A stretch of DNA of 64,000 bases. It comes from Polytrichum commune (taxonomy: Eukaryota > Streptophyta > Polytrichopsida > Polytrichales > Polytrichaceae). This document shows positions 1 through 12,912 of the stretch, piece after piece. The stretch covers positions 56,904,429 through 56,968,428 of the forward strand of contig OX485804.1 in NCBI GenBank assembly GCA_950295325.1, given 5' to 3'. The notes under the pieces were generated by a model. It made no database searches. It was not told the origin of the DNA and saw only the letters and a program-made list of their open reading frames with translations. Each line of letters starts with the position of its first letter. Position 1 is the first letter of the stretch. A program made the translations under genes and the position numbers.

Positions 1-141
1 ATGCCAAGATAGTTCTTCACAATGATAAATTGCTAACTTCAGGAGATAATTGGTGATTTGGACACATGGAAATTTTTCTGTGGTGGTGAAATTGGTGTAT
101 GATGGGGCTCTATGACGACATTTGTGGACTTTCTATTCCAG

Positions 142-1424
142 TACTGGCGGGCTTGGCGTTCCTCTTCTCAGTCGGTTTTCTTCTGCAGATCCTGGTACAA
201 TTATGCTCCTTCAAATACTGCTGATGAACTTTATTTGTTAGCTTTCTACTATGACTTGCTCTATTGAAACCCTGCAACCTGTTCATAGTGCTAACTTTGA
301 GGCTCCTGGTATTATGCTTTCTATTTGCGTGATGTGGGTGTGTTTGAAGATCAATGATAGCATTATGTCACAAAGTTTAACATTTTGGTTGTGAATTGTG
401 GTCCTACAGGGATGCGCCTTGTACAATAATTGGTGGCCGATGCTTACAGGTATAATTTGTTCCATGTTCTCCACTTCGTTATTTAGTTGTATGTTGAGTG
501 TCGACTAGAGCTATGGGAGACTTCTCAATTCTCATTTGTTTAGGAGAATGAAGGATCAAGGTTCATGGCAGATTGCTGATGCAGAGCTGCATGTAGTCCT
601 GCAGTTTTTTCTCATGCTGTATAGCAGGAAAGGTTGTCCATGACTAATTAAGGTTCAAGTTAAGGGACGATTCTTCTTTTTTCCAGCTTGATATGGTAAA
701 GGAAATGGAAAGAGAAGGTTTGTAAAGAATGTACTCTGTGGGTGTTATATATATGAAACCTATAATTTCTTTCTGTGGGTTTAACTTTGTATGTCCTGTT
801 CATGCAGGCCTAATGTATATAATGCTACCGATGCCATGCTTGTTTTTTGGGGGTGGTTCTTCTGATTTCATTTCTGGTGAAGGTGGAGAGTAAGTGTTTC
901 TTACTATCCTCAATCTTCTTGTATATTGCTCCTTGCCATCATTTTGGAATAGTGGTCAAGTTTTAAGACTCTGGAAAGGTTGATACATGAGGAAAGCGCT
1001 TTTGTGGGATGGACATGGAAGAACACCTGTTTGCGGTTTCAGTAGAGGTATTTAGTGGACCTTAGATTGGATGAAACGTAAATGTAATTAAGATGTCCTT
1101 GGAGTCTCCTGGTATTCTGTTCACTTTTGATGGGTTAGTGGTTGGACATCAATGTTGTGAATGGGCTGGATTCTAGCCTGTAATTGGAAGTTTTTGCCTT
1201 CTGGTAGCCCTTGACATTATATTTTGTGTGTGGAATGCAGCTGGGCGGATGCAGCCAAGTTTCTAACTGGATTTTCATCAGTGGGAAGCATTGCCATCCC
1301 TGCCATATTGCGTCATGCTAACCTTATTACAGCAGGAGCCATGTGGATTGAGTTTGCTGCATTTTTCATTCTGCTGAGCACTGTGATGATATTTCAAGAA
1401 GTGAGTAAAGAGGATGACTACTGA
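142..1424 (+). CDS. VPS55: VPS55/LEPROT-family endosomal membrane protein (3' part; first exon outside window)
   Basis: Four exons can be read: 142-194, 410-449, 808-889 and 1241-1424, all with AG/GT borders and continuous phase (118 residues plus stop). Exon 1 here gives a hydrophobic segment ending QIL. Exon 2 gives GCALYNNWWPMLT, exon 3 LMYIMLPMPCLFFGGG, and the last exon DWADAAKFLTGFSSVGSIAIP followed by another hydrophobic segment and an acidic end. The NNWWP, LPMP and AAKFLTG-SVGSIAIP blocks are hallmarks of the VPS55/leptin-receptor-overlapping-transcript family, small four-helix membrane proteins of about 140 residues. In yeast VPS55 acts with VPS68 in late endosome to vacuole transport. 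About 20 N-terminal residues are missing and should be encoded upstream of position 1. Function in this organism is inferred from the family. Confidence 0.87.
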
Positions 1425-4124
1425 CGCACATCAAAGCCTATGTGATTTTTTTGAATAGCCTGTTGTGCATGGATAAGAAGGCTGAAACTTGAGTGTGCCC
1501 TTCGATTGGTTATTCCACACATGAAGAGTGGAGTATGGGCAGGGAGTGCATCACTTAGGCCTTTCGACTTGTCGTTAGCATGAACTCCTGGCAAAACAAA
1601 TAAACATCCCATCATATACGCATGATCATGGAGGGAAAAAGGACTAGATTTTTTTACTTCCACTTTAGGGGCTGGAGATGAAAAATCTTCAAAATGTATA
1701 ATGTTGGTTGTCAAGGCTCTGTAATTGGAATCTGAAGTAAAGCAATTTACCAGAACTGGTTTTTTCTTGAAGTTGTGAGTAGGAGGTTTTATAATGTCAC
1801 TTGATGTTTGAGGACTCGGGACTTCTTTCAACCAAATGCTGCCTGCTGTAGAATTGTTCAATTTCAGAAGTGTAGGAGTGATATTATTGGAGATGTTTGA
1901 TTATTTTTTTGTTTTTTGCGAAGGAGAATCCACAACTTTATGGACAACTTTTTGGACTAGGGAACCCCTTTGGGCCTGGCCCTAAGATGTTACCGGACAT
2001 AAGCTTTTGGATACCATCTCTAGTTAGACAATCGATTTGGATCAACAATGGCAAACTATTAATATTTGATCATACTCCTAATTCCGTGCACATGATTAAC
2101 AATTTAATGATGCATATGTTGATTTCTAGGAAAAAATATCCATTGTTTTTGAAATTTACATCACCACAACTGCATATTATATGTACATCTACGGAACTGA
2201 AAACATGTTTCACATCAAAGGTCTAAATTAAAGATATCAATACGACTCTCAAGTATAAGGCTTCAAGTTGTGGATGAGAAGTTGTGCTAACCATCTGAGG
2301 CATTCCTGATGGGAGCAGCAGGTGTAGAATGGAGGAAGATAGGTAAGAGGACATAAAGAGGAAGGCGTTGAGAGTGAGAAAGGAGAGGGGAGGGAAGATC
2401 TGGCACCTGCAACTGTACCCACCTGTGTGCTCTCAATATTTTATTGACTCTCGACACCCTTGGCCATAGCTTCTTGGAGGGTGTTCAGTGGCCGCCCTCT
2501 GATCATCAACATCTAATTATGGCTTCGATTCAGAATGGTGAGGATTATGCTCTATGGAAGTCATTGCCTTCAACCTTGAAGCACCATCTCATGCGCCAAT
2601 AGTTATTTAGTCAATGTTCAAAATCACCATAAATTATAGTGGAATTCACTAGATATATGTAGTATTTGCACATCCATTGGGATCATTGAAATTTGGATTC
2701 ATTTATGGACCACTATGTAGTAAACACAACGTTTCTAGAAAGCCTTAATGAATGAGAGATCCTTGGTCAGACCTCAATAGTTGAGCTAAAGTAGATGTGC
2801 CTAATGCCAACATAACAATAATTGGATGCTTATATTTGAGTGGTATGTGGTTAGGTGTGGATCAAAGAACGGATATAAAAAAGACTTATGTTTAAAAGAG
2901 ATTAACTATGTGCTCAAAATATGTTAACCATTCTAAATTCAATGATCAACATGATTGGGGGGGGGGGGGGGGGGGTTTGTGTGACCACTTGATGAGCAAG
3001 AAAACGTTCACACTTTGTGAATGAATTAATATAATCATGTGAGCTCCAAAAATTATGAGGGAAATGGCTATGGGTGTGATTTGGGCCTGCTAATCATCTC
3101 GCACTGATTGTGTGTCTCATGTCCTATGAGAAGTGGGTGCAGAGAGAAAAGTATTCAAATAACACACGTCTATCTTACCTTATGATTTCTCCAAGTAATA
3201 TTCTCACTTGACTGGTTGTTGGAAACTTTTGAAAATATTCTATGTCTACCTGGTAAGCAAGAGTTTCATGACAAATGTCTCCAGTATGCACCATCAACCG
3301 AGTCACATCTTATTGTGGTGATCTCTGCAGCTCTTTACACAAAATAGCTGGTTAACACGTTTCTAGTCTCTATCTTTGACAAATATGGTACTTGCATCAC
3401 AAGCTTGTGTGTTATTAATTTAACTTGGCTTGCTTTATGTACTAGAAATTGTCCATCTAGATTCCAATATTCGCATTCCTCTGGATAGTTGGGCACCTCA
3501 ACATTCCCTTACAGCATTACATCTCAAAATGCAAGTGACCAACGTATTCATTTATGCAATGTTGAAACAATTCATTATGCACCCTTCAGGTTTTAATGTA
3601 CTATTTTCAGCACTAACACAAACATCTAAACAAGGATTCCTTTGGCACTTATTAAACCCACATTTCATCCTTTTAAATCTTGCAACTATGAAATATAGGA
3701 ACAAAAAGATTAAAGTTGCAACACTCTGTTTAATAGGCATCGGATTCAAACTAGTATTTTGATGTGATTGGATCTATGTAAATTCAACGTTGATGTGTGG
3801 ACCTAAGTTAGAGGTTTGTGATGCACTTATGAACCGATCAGCAGTCTTTCCAGTGGACATACGATTGGACACTTTCTTTGCCAAATGCTTGTGATTTTGG
3901 TTCACATTTCAATTCTGTGCTGTGTCAAACAGACAGTTCCGGATTCTTAAAAAACTATACACTGGTAAGTGAGCATCCAACACTGCTACTTTCAAATGGG
4001 TGGATGATCCTCAAAATCTATACAGGTTCGCAAAATTTGTTGAAATTGTGACTACAACTACATACATAGCTCCTCTTGAACCACAAATGGTGTTCATGTA
4101 CAATTACATCTACAACAAGAAAAA
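1425..4124. other. Intergenic spacer between convergent VPS55 and ORP genes
   Basis: No convincing coding exon is seen. The first few hundred bases are presumably the VPS55 3' untranslated region. The remainder is AT-rich and contains one copy of a dispersed repeat (2830-3185). The short open frames here (for example 1418-1861 minus, 1897-2226 plus and 3430-3762 plus) resemble no family I know and have no supporting context. Confidence 0.6.
2830..3185 (+). repeat. Dispersed repeat R1, copy 1, with a 19-base G run
   Basis: This segment shares a collinear, diverged series of words with 18420-18772, in the same orientation. Shared words include TATATTTGAGTG, TTAACCATT, a G run, and CATATGAGCTCCAAAAATTATGAGG in slightly varied form, then ATTGTGTGT and CCTATGAG. 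The G run at 2957-2975 lies at the matching place in the second copy (18553-18563). No terminal inverted repeats or coding capacity were found, so the class is unknown; a degraded transposon is likely. Confidence 0.7.
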
Positions 4125-7100
4125 CTATTTCACAACGAGTGGGGCATGTGGTACAGGTTGACCCTCCTCTTTCCACACCCAATTGCCATCACCTGCAGCT
4201 ACAAAATATTTGGGGCTCCAAATGCTTCTCTCTACCAGCCGCGCCTTTCGCACAGTGCGCTCTGCCTCCTCCACATTGCGTTTCACATCTCTTGCATTGT
4301 CCCACTGTTTGTTTATAACGTTTTCCGTGAGGTCTGACCAAATGACAACAGATTCTTTTGGTGACAAACCCTGCACAGAAACATGACATAGAATCAGAAC
4401 ATGCCCTCAACATTTCTAATCAACTGAAAGTGTGTTGGAGACATGAGAACCATGCCATAAAATTGGTGATAATGAAATCTAACAAATTAAAACTTCCTTT
4501 TTTTTGGATACTTAAAATTCTGTAACTACTAATAGATCAAAGATTATCCAAGACATGAGTACCTATAGTAGTAAGGTCACTATGTAATGATTAGGGTTGA
4601 CTAGAGGTTGTATAGGCTCGAGGAAATGGCTAGCCTCTGCCTCAAGGTAGGAGCAACTGATAACCTCACTATGAATATACAAAATTTGCTGAAAGTACAA
4701 AATTTCTCACAATCAGCACAAGTACCTCTAAATTTTCAACCACCGGCGCATGAATATCAGCTATAGCAGCTTGGGCATCATACAATGTCGATGACGTTCC
4801 CCTGACCTTGTCCTTTAAAGTCACAACCCTGACAAATGGACATAAATGAAACTCATTTCAGGAGTTGCTACAGAGGCACTTAGATTGGGGAGAACCCAAT
4901 GTCTGCAACATGGAGAGTGAGAATCATGACATTGGTAAGCCTCAGGCTTCCTCAACCTAGGCAGGAGGGAAAGTATTATTGCCAAGGGCCAGAGAAAAGA
5001 GATAATGTGATTCTAAAAAAATGACGGATTGAGTTTTAGTGCCGCAGCAAGATATCCATGGAACATGGCATCTCTTTTATTTAGAAGGGGTGAGGGAGCA
5101 TGAGGTTTGGAAATTTTATAATGCAAGCAATGAACATCTCAAAAATAGAAAATGCTGGATGCAGAACTTGTTTCGACTTCAGGTTGTCTGTGAGCTTGCA
5201 CTTAACCCTAAAAATCGAAAAAAATTTGAAGCACAAAAAGGCAGTTGGAAGTTTAGGAGAGGCACTCTACTCACCCATCCCAACAGCCACTGAACTCATA
5301 CAGTAGCTTATTATTTGAGCTCTTGAAAACTTTGCCTGAAACCTTGTTGGCGGAACCTCGCATCCCAAAGAATGTCCTGGGCTTGAAATTCACTGTGGCC
5401 TCCAACCCTGACTCCTTGCATTGCACAGTGGTGGTGCCCACCCACTCGCTGCTTGCAATCGGGAAAATTCGCATGAGCAGATGAGGAGAAGTGAGTTCAT
5501 ATGTCTCCTTGTGCTGTGTCAGCTTCACCACGCGTTGCCCTAGGATTGTAGCCTCCACAGACCCACCTGTCAAATCCGAATTCACACACTCAACTACCAT
5601 CTCATATGTACAACAAAATCATACCGAACAACAACATTGAACTTCATTCTAAGCATATGTAGCTACAATCGTACAAAGGTTCAAGTTCAAGTTTGCTAGC
5701 TAAACTAAACGTTTGCGAACTTTTTGCCCAATCTGTGTTGCTTGTTGGCAATGCAACTCTGAATGACTATGTTATGTAGCTTCCTCATGAGGCTCTATTT
5801 TTGACGGATAACGAGGGATACATTGCAATTATGACAACCAAACCACAACAACCTTACTCCATCAACGACAGTATAATTACAACGCATACTTGAGGGTTAT
5901 TGTGATGGTTTTATTTTGTTTTTAGTTCCTATGTGGCGCAGGGAGAGAACTTCAAGGCCACAACATGGGAGAAGGTTTTTGGTATGCAATTACACTTTCA
6001 AATAATAAAATCCGTAACTTGTTAGTTTCCGCTTCGCAGATTGCACCAATAAGAGGGTAAATTATTGCGATCAAATCCTCTCTTCAACTCCAACTACAAC
6101 TACAACTACATGTTGTGTGTGAACATAGATGATTGTTCTTGTGGTTAAAACCACGACCACAACCACTCGAGTAGTTGTGAATGGTTGTGTGCAAACGCCC
6201 CCTTCACACATATTTTGATGCACCAGAAGAGCAGATGGAATTCAGTTGAAATGTGCAACATTCATCACGAACTTTGCAAACGTTTACTCACCATAAAATC
6301 GTGGCATCGGCTGATGCCACCACAGCATCTCCACCTTCTTGACTGTGTTGGTTGCGTACAGTGCTGTCACGGGTGGATGGTGAGAAACCTGCATGCTTTT
6401 CAGTTTCAGACTTTTGCAAAATTGCAGGCAATACCATGTGCTTTAGTTTCTCCCCTCCCTGTTTTTTCAATAAAATGTAATTTCCTTCCTATACTTTAAA
6501 ATGAAGCAAAGCGTAGTTTTTTTGGTTTTGACCTGGTGATTTAAGTATTCAATGCCCGGGCTGTGGCAACTATCTGTAGCTTCCGCAGGATCATCATCTT
6601 TATGAGAGCCTGGTTTGGAGCTGCTAAAACATTTTCAAGAAGCACTATTTGGAGTTGCTTTCGTATCAAAAGCATGTTCAAGACAATAACTTCTCAGAAA
6701 TTTTGTGATATTTCTTAGAAATGAGAATAAATGCCTATAGGCTCTGGGTGGTCACGCCCGCTTTAAGAAACATTCTTCTAATCAATTCTAAAAACGACAT
6801 TTGAAGTTGTGAACCTTCTCTAATCTTGACACAAATGGCAGCGATGGGTTCCTCTCATCACCGTCTCCCAAGCATGTTGCTTCTCTTGGTGAACTAAACA
6901 GACATCAATTTATTAAATTCGCCACTAGAAAAATCGTCCCAAAGGGAACAGTTGTCACCCCGGGATTCAGCACTTGCATGACATTATTAAGCTTTATAAA
7001 AAGGCTATGTGAGATCAGGAAACAAAGGCACTATTGAGCTTCTGTTAGACCAGGAAACAAAAGGACTTTGAGGCAATCATCAAAAGCCATGTCACACATG

Positions 7101-8921
7101 GACTTGAAGTTGATTACCTCTAAGCCAATATCTAGGATATTGGTAAATGGTACCACTTTCACCTGTGGTACCATCTACCCCGGAGCTAGATATTGGACAA
7201 AAGTGAGCTTGAGGGACTTGAGGAATATCTCATGCAATTTTAGGCCTTCGTATGAGAATATGTGAAGGTTTTGCTACATCTTAAGATAGGCTTGTCTTGG
7301 GGGTAAAAATGTGGACCTTTGATTCTTAAAGACATGCTCCTTGAATTCAGAAGACTTCATAATGTTATGAAATTCTTGAGTTGTATAAGAGTGTTATATG
7401 GCATCAAAATTCAAAGACATTGTAAAGGAAAATTGTGCAGTTTTATATTCATGTGAAGGCTTTGCGTCTTAAGATAAGTTCATATTGGGGTAAGAATATC
7501 GGACCCAAACTTTGTTCCTTGAGCCTTCACTAAAAAGACAAAAACCTCGGAACAAGGTTTCATCGCATTCAACTAAAAACTTTTGTATATTCATTTGATT
7601 TTGTAAATACAATCTAGTCTTCTTTTTTCTTTTTCTGTTTTTCAGAAAGAAGGCCACCAAGCCAATGCCAAGATACATTAAGAACAAAGGTAAACGTGCC
7701 CACTTCGAGTACAACCTAGCCATATTATTGTTCATCTTCTAAGACCTGGTCAATAGGTTTCATAGATCACGCACCCATTCGTGGAGAAGTGCTCCCTTGT
7801 CATGGCACTATTGCAAAATTTCATGACTGCACTCTACTTGTTGATAAAGGGAGAGTGATTCGGACATACATGCTCCCGGGACTCACCTCACAATATAAGA
7901 ATACTTTCATTGAAAAATGGTATATTATGACTTAAAAAAGGTTATGTAATAGACAATGCATTCAAGAGGAGCGCATTATGTGTAGGGAGAATGCCCTAAG
8001 GGAGGTAAATTAATTGCGGAACATACGGAAACTTGCCCAAAACTTTCATAAAACACGAACCCAAAGAACATCCCCTGGATGAAGATTCGTATGACAAAGA
8101 TCAAGCCTTGTACAATGGGCGATACATACCAAAAAACAAACTTCACAAGCAAGCATGGTGCGGTGCGGTGCGGTTTCGTAATGCACGGCACTCCGACCAC
8201 AAATACCTTGAGTGCATGATACATCGGATAGGATAGGCAATAACAAACATAGAAAGAATAAAAAGGCAGAAGGTGGTGTTGATGTGAAGGGGTTCACCTG
8301 CTCGCAGAGGACATTGAGGTGGCCAACAGAGGCATGGTGAGTCTCCCCCAGGATAGGATTATAAGGCGCCTTTGCAAACGGGGCTGGGCGGGTGGTGGAC
8401 AGGTGCCAGCGCACGACGGCCAGGAACCGGTCGACGGCGGTTGCACCGTCAGCGCAACTGCCCAGCAAGTCCTGGGAGCAGCAGTAGACGGCCTCGCCGT
8501 AGACCTGTAACTGGGACTTGGGCAGGTTGAACTGCGGCGGCACCTGGAACTTGGTGAGGTCGGAGCCCGGCCGGAACCCCTTGAACACCTCCACCACACT
8601 GGCCACCAAACTGCCGTTGCCGCCCGTCTTCGCCGCTTTCGGCTTTGCGGCTGCGGCAGAGTCCGGATGCTTCCCCCCTGCGGAGGACTTCCTGTCCAGC
8701 TTCAACGGCTCGGTCAATCTCGGAACCCTAAGCAGCTGCTGCTGCGTCGTCGTCGTCGCATCGACAACACACGATGAGGATTTGGTGGAGCTGAATAATT
8801 TCTTCTGTTCGGAATCAAGTTCTTCTTCTTCTTCTTCTTCATCTTCATCGTCGTCGGAGGAGGAGGATGTGAAGTACTCGTCCGGCGTGGTGTAGGCGTC
8901 CTCCTCATTGTCGTCGTCCAT
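4125..8921 (-). CDS. Oxysterol-binding protein-related protein (ORP), plant ORP4-like short form
   Basis: Five exons on the minus strand (8921-8298, 6388-6292, 5566-5275, 4828-4726, 4370-4125) join in phase to 453 residues plus stop. Exon 1 starts with a very acidic Ser/Asp/Glu-rich segment, then RPGSDLTKFQVPPQFNLPKS and ends YNPILGETHH...CEQ. Exon 2 opens with VSHHPPVTALYA, the family signature around the OSBP fingerprint EQVSHHPP, which is split by the intron. Exon 3 has the YELTSPHLL and EWVG core, and the last exon WSPKYF. There is no PH or ankyrin region, so this is a short ORP. The family moves sterols and PI4P between membranes. An alternative in-frame ATG at 8963 would add 14 residues; I prefer 8921 because the acidic N-terminus begins there. 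Intron 1 (6389-8297, 1.9 kb) and the other introns show no further coding sequence. Confidence 0.9.
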
Positions 8922-10756
8922 TGTAGGACTGATCGCTTGCTGCCCGAAACACAAGAAGCTCATCGCACCTCGGCTCTACCGTCGCTGCAACTCTTCTTTT
9001 CTTGTCCTCAATGGACACCGCAATTGCTGCACCACTTCAAATGTGACTACACTTGAATGTGCCACCATCCGAGACCTGCTGTCTCGGGCGGCAATAACTT
9101 GACGCTCGAGGAGTTACGATCTTGCTAATTCTGCACAATGTAACAATGACTATCGTCTTAGGTTACGATGATGATCTGAGCTTCCAAAATAAACACGACA
9201 ATTTCGGCACCACTCGAAACGACCTATATTCTGCAAGATGTAAAATCGCCGTCGTCTTAGGTGAAGCTCAGAAGCTCGGAGCTTCTGTGAACCTCGAGAA
9301 ATTGTATCAAAATCTTGCAAGGCTTGTGTGTCTTTGAGCTGAATAATCATACAGGAAGCTCGTGTATGCAACCTTCTACAATTGCATCAAGAAGACTTTG
9401 CAAGATTTTTTATGCAATTCCTCAAGCCCGCAAGATTATACATTGATCTTGTGGATTTATTCGGATCTAGTACGCTGTCATTGCTATTATGAGAAACCTG
9501 CAAAGCGGCAAAGGCCTTGGAAAAACGATCATTGAGGTCTTCAAGAGAAAATATTCGGTGCGCAGAAATTTATGGAATTAATAAAGACGGGTATCGACCG
9601 TTAGAAACATGAATGAGTACGAAATTGACAGAATTGACGGCTATGCAAACTAGGTAGTGCAATGAGGTTACAAAGTACAGTTGGTTTGAGCCTCACCTTT
9701 CTTCAAGAATGCCTTCCTTCAATGTCCGTCGTTAAGACGCTCCCCCTAATATCCTCAGAATAACGATCCAATCACACGACTTGGCACCAGTCTCAGCAGA
9801 AAAACCATGGCCAATCCCACAAGCGCCTTCAAGTGCGCCTCCTAAGCAGATAAGTAGTGACTCTCGATTGCTCCAAGTCATCCACAACGTCTTCGAATAA
9901 ATTCAAACCCCTCCCGCTTGCAAACACCGTCGACAGCTTCAACCGGTCGAACTAGTCCTACTAGCTAGTTTCAATGAAATTGCGATGATGAGCAATAATA
10001 ATCTTTTCCGGGCTCCTTGAAATCCATTAGATGCCTGCCAGCCTAGCTAGTACCAGGAAGCATTCTAATCTAATATCGCTCCCTACATACATCATCAGTC
10101 ATGCACAGGTCCCCAGGATCATCAGTATGAGTAACAACTCAAAAGCGGGAGTACTAAGATAAGACTTATTAGACTTCGTCAGCAAAACATAAAAAGGAAA
10201 GTTGCTTCTTGCTTCCTCCCACGTCCTCAGCCCGCCCAGCTCCCTCCCAAGCCACCGACGTACTTAACTTCCTTCCTCCATACTTACCTTATCACATACC
10301 TACTTAAGAATAGTACTCACACCAATGCTTCCATGCCCCGGTGCAGGAAAGTTTGCGTGACGAGCTCGCTGCATTCACCAACCACGGCAAGGAAACATTT
10401 GTCAAAAACGGAAGTTACTCAAATCCTTCCCCCCTCATGTGAAAATCCTGATCGAAGAGGATCCTTCCCTCCTTCGTGTCATCGACATTCCCATATTCCT
10501 TATTCCCATGCTTCGCCTTTTTCACACTTGGACTACAATCAGCCGCTCAGCTTGTTGACCACAAAGTGGTCCCCCCCCCCCTTCCGCGGCTGGCTAGTTG
10601 GTTCCCTTGTTAGAAGAGCAAGCCCAGTGTTCAAGATTGACGCCTTCAATGCCCTTCAAACGCGATTTGGCCCTTCAAAATATACCCCTCTCAATATAGC
10701 CCTTAATAACGCAACCCCAAATTGAAATTGATGAAGACGTCGCTTGAAGTCCGTTC
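8922..10756. other. Spacer upstream of the ORP gene
   Basis: This should contain the 5' untranslated region and promoter of the ORP gene, which is transcribed away from here. I see no coding exon and no certain core promoter. A C-rich run lies at about 10570. The short plus-strand frame at 10333-10725 has no recognisable protein features. Confidence 0.5.
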
Positions 10757-10759
10757 TCA

Positions 10760-11291
10760 GGGCCGCTTTACACCTAGAGCCGGGCCAATTTCCCTTGAGG
10801 CCGATTGCACAAAATTTCAGCCTTTTTTGGGTTGGAGGCCGGCCTCTACTACACATTATAATAAGATTATACCGGGGGCCAATTTTCCCATATGTAAAGG
10901 CCCTCGGGCCAAGAAGCCAAGCTGATTCAAAAAAATTAGCCTAATCCAACGGATGTAGCATAATCTAAGATAGAGCCTTTAGATTCCACATAATCCAATG
11001 GACCTAGGTCACTTTAAAAAATTATACTTTATTTAAGAAGATTTTTTTAGTGGAATATGACATTGGCCTCTAGGCCAAGAATTGGCCTTCCATTTTGGGT
11101 GCACCCAATTCAACGAGCTTGGGCCGTGTCATAACATACATTTTTTAATTTAAAAAATCATACCACCAAATCGGCCTGGCCTCTAGATGTAAAGGGGTTG
11201 GGGCCGATTTGAGCCTTTTGACCAATCACAAATGAGGATTTCAAGCCTCTTACACAACGAATTGGCCCGGCCTCTAAGTGTAAAGCGGCCC
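10760..11291. mobile_element. Non-autonomous TIR DNA transposon, 532 bp, TCA target duplication
   Basis: The left end reads GGGCCGCTTTACACCTAGAG and the right end, on the other strand, GGGCCGCTTTACACTTAGAG. Both are followed inwards by G/C-rich GGCC words. TCA flanks both ends (10757-10759 and 11292-11294). The inverted ends beginning GGGCC and the 3-bp duplication fit the PIF/Harbinger superfamily, although TCA is not the usual TAA/TTA target. No open frame of note is inside, so it would need a transposase in trans. Related ends occur at 15782-17174 and 51463-52813. Confidence 0.8.
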
Positions 11292-11294
11292 TCA

Positions 11295-12784
11295 ATATAA
11301 TACGTCTGCCACAAGAATCAACAAGAGTAAGGCATTGTCACTACAAGAAGTGGAGTTTGATGGTCCATTCTTAATTCTTCACATCATACTGAAAGCATGT
11401 ACCATATAATTCATGCACAAGTTTGATATGAGTTTTGTATTTCATTTCTATATTCTTGGATTGACGTCTTGGATTTGAACCATCGCTTCAACTGAAAAGC
11501 TAAATTTTGAGAGCCCTTTAAAATGAAACTCATATGAGGGCTTCAATCTTGAACATTGCTCCATGCATCTACATCCCCATCCGAGAACGGAAAGTGGCCT
11601 CCATCCGGGATGCAAAAGCAGTTGCAGGTAAGCCACCCAATAACTTCATAAAAGAAGTCATTTATATACATATTAATTAGATAATCATATTTTTATATAA
11701 CCAAAAATTTGGATAATTAGATGCATATAATTTACTTAGGTGGTAGTCAACAGATAATAATATGATTATATATATATAACCAGATAATTGTATAAAAATA
11801 TTTAGATAATCATATAATACATATAATTTATTCTTAATCTTATATATTTAAACATATTGTAAATCTAGTCCGGATATATCTTGAAAATATTGAAATTTAC
11901 TATATGCTTCATTTCATCTACAAATCTATAAGTATAAGCCTAAGTATTTGTAAATAAAAGCATTGATCGCTAGTGTCATGAATTCTATTTGTTTTGTGCA
12001 AGAGTCAATGCTAATTGCAAACAACCCGTGTAGTGTCACTACCATTAAATGTCAAACTAACATGTTTGGGCATTATATAGTCACAATGTTGCAAGTACTG
12101 TCACTTACTAAGTGATTTTTCAGTCCAAATATCAATCATCCTTGAGAGTATTTTAATACATAACCACATACCACTTAATTATAGGTGTATAGATTATTGT
12201 TGTGTTCGATTTTGGTAGGTCTACCTTATCTCTTTTTCATTCTAAAGAACACTTTTGATATGTTATTATACAAGCTTATTACGATCACATATTTACGTCT
12301 CAACATGCCTATAGTTTAGATTATAAACCTTCCTAAAACAAATATCTATTGTATCAAACAAGATTTTCTAATTCCAAGAAAAATCAATGCATTTTATTCA
12401 AGCCATCATGAACATCGGCTATCACAAGGTTCCTCATGCACATGTCTCCACTTTTCATATGAATGTAAGAGATGCAAGAACATTATACTTTGATATTAAA
12501 TTATGATGATTAATACCTATTAATATGAAACTAAACATAACATATTAATAATGTATAAGTTCCTAATATAGTCTAATCACCCTAAACAAGCCTAAAAGTC
12601 ATAAATTCCCCCTCAAATTCCATAAAAGTTTAACACCGTAGAGGGCACTCTATCTTATTTCATCCTTTTGATGGCCGGAACGTAGTTTCCACATAGTTTC
12701 CACGTGGGATTCAAAGGGTCCCAACAACCAATGTAAGATTGACACGTGGCAAAACTTGAGGGGGGAAATAATTAATATTTGTGC
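11295..12784. other. AT-rich spacer with a transposon fragment
   Basis: The stretch is strongly AT-rich with many ATAT words (about 11660-11880) and no coding signal. Its only identifiable content is a fragment of the TA-flanked MITE family at 11983-12175. Confidence 0.55.
11983..12175 (+). mobile_element. Fragment of the TA-flanked MITE family
   Basis: The words GTGTAGTGTCAC, ATTAAATGT, TGTTGCAA, ACTGTCACTTA and CAAATATCAATCATCC occur in the same order here, inside 12913-13650, and (diverged) inside 42730-43089. Clear terminal inverted repeats are not visible, so I treat it as a decayed or truncated copy. Confidence 0.6.
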
Positions 12785-12912
12785 CCTCTATAGTAGTCTC
12801 AACATATTCTTTAGGCTTTGTTTCCACATATTGAATTTTCCCATGACTCAAGCCTGGCTTGTTTACACTAGGTACAAAGGTGGTTGTGGTGAACCACAAT
12901 AGTCAACCACTA

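Noticed and set aside
8518..8895. 125-codon plus-strand frame rich in Ser
   Set aside because: It is the complement of the acidic repeat in ORP exon 1.
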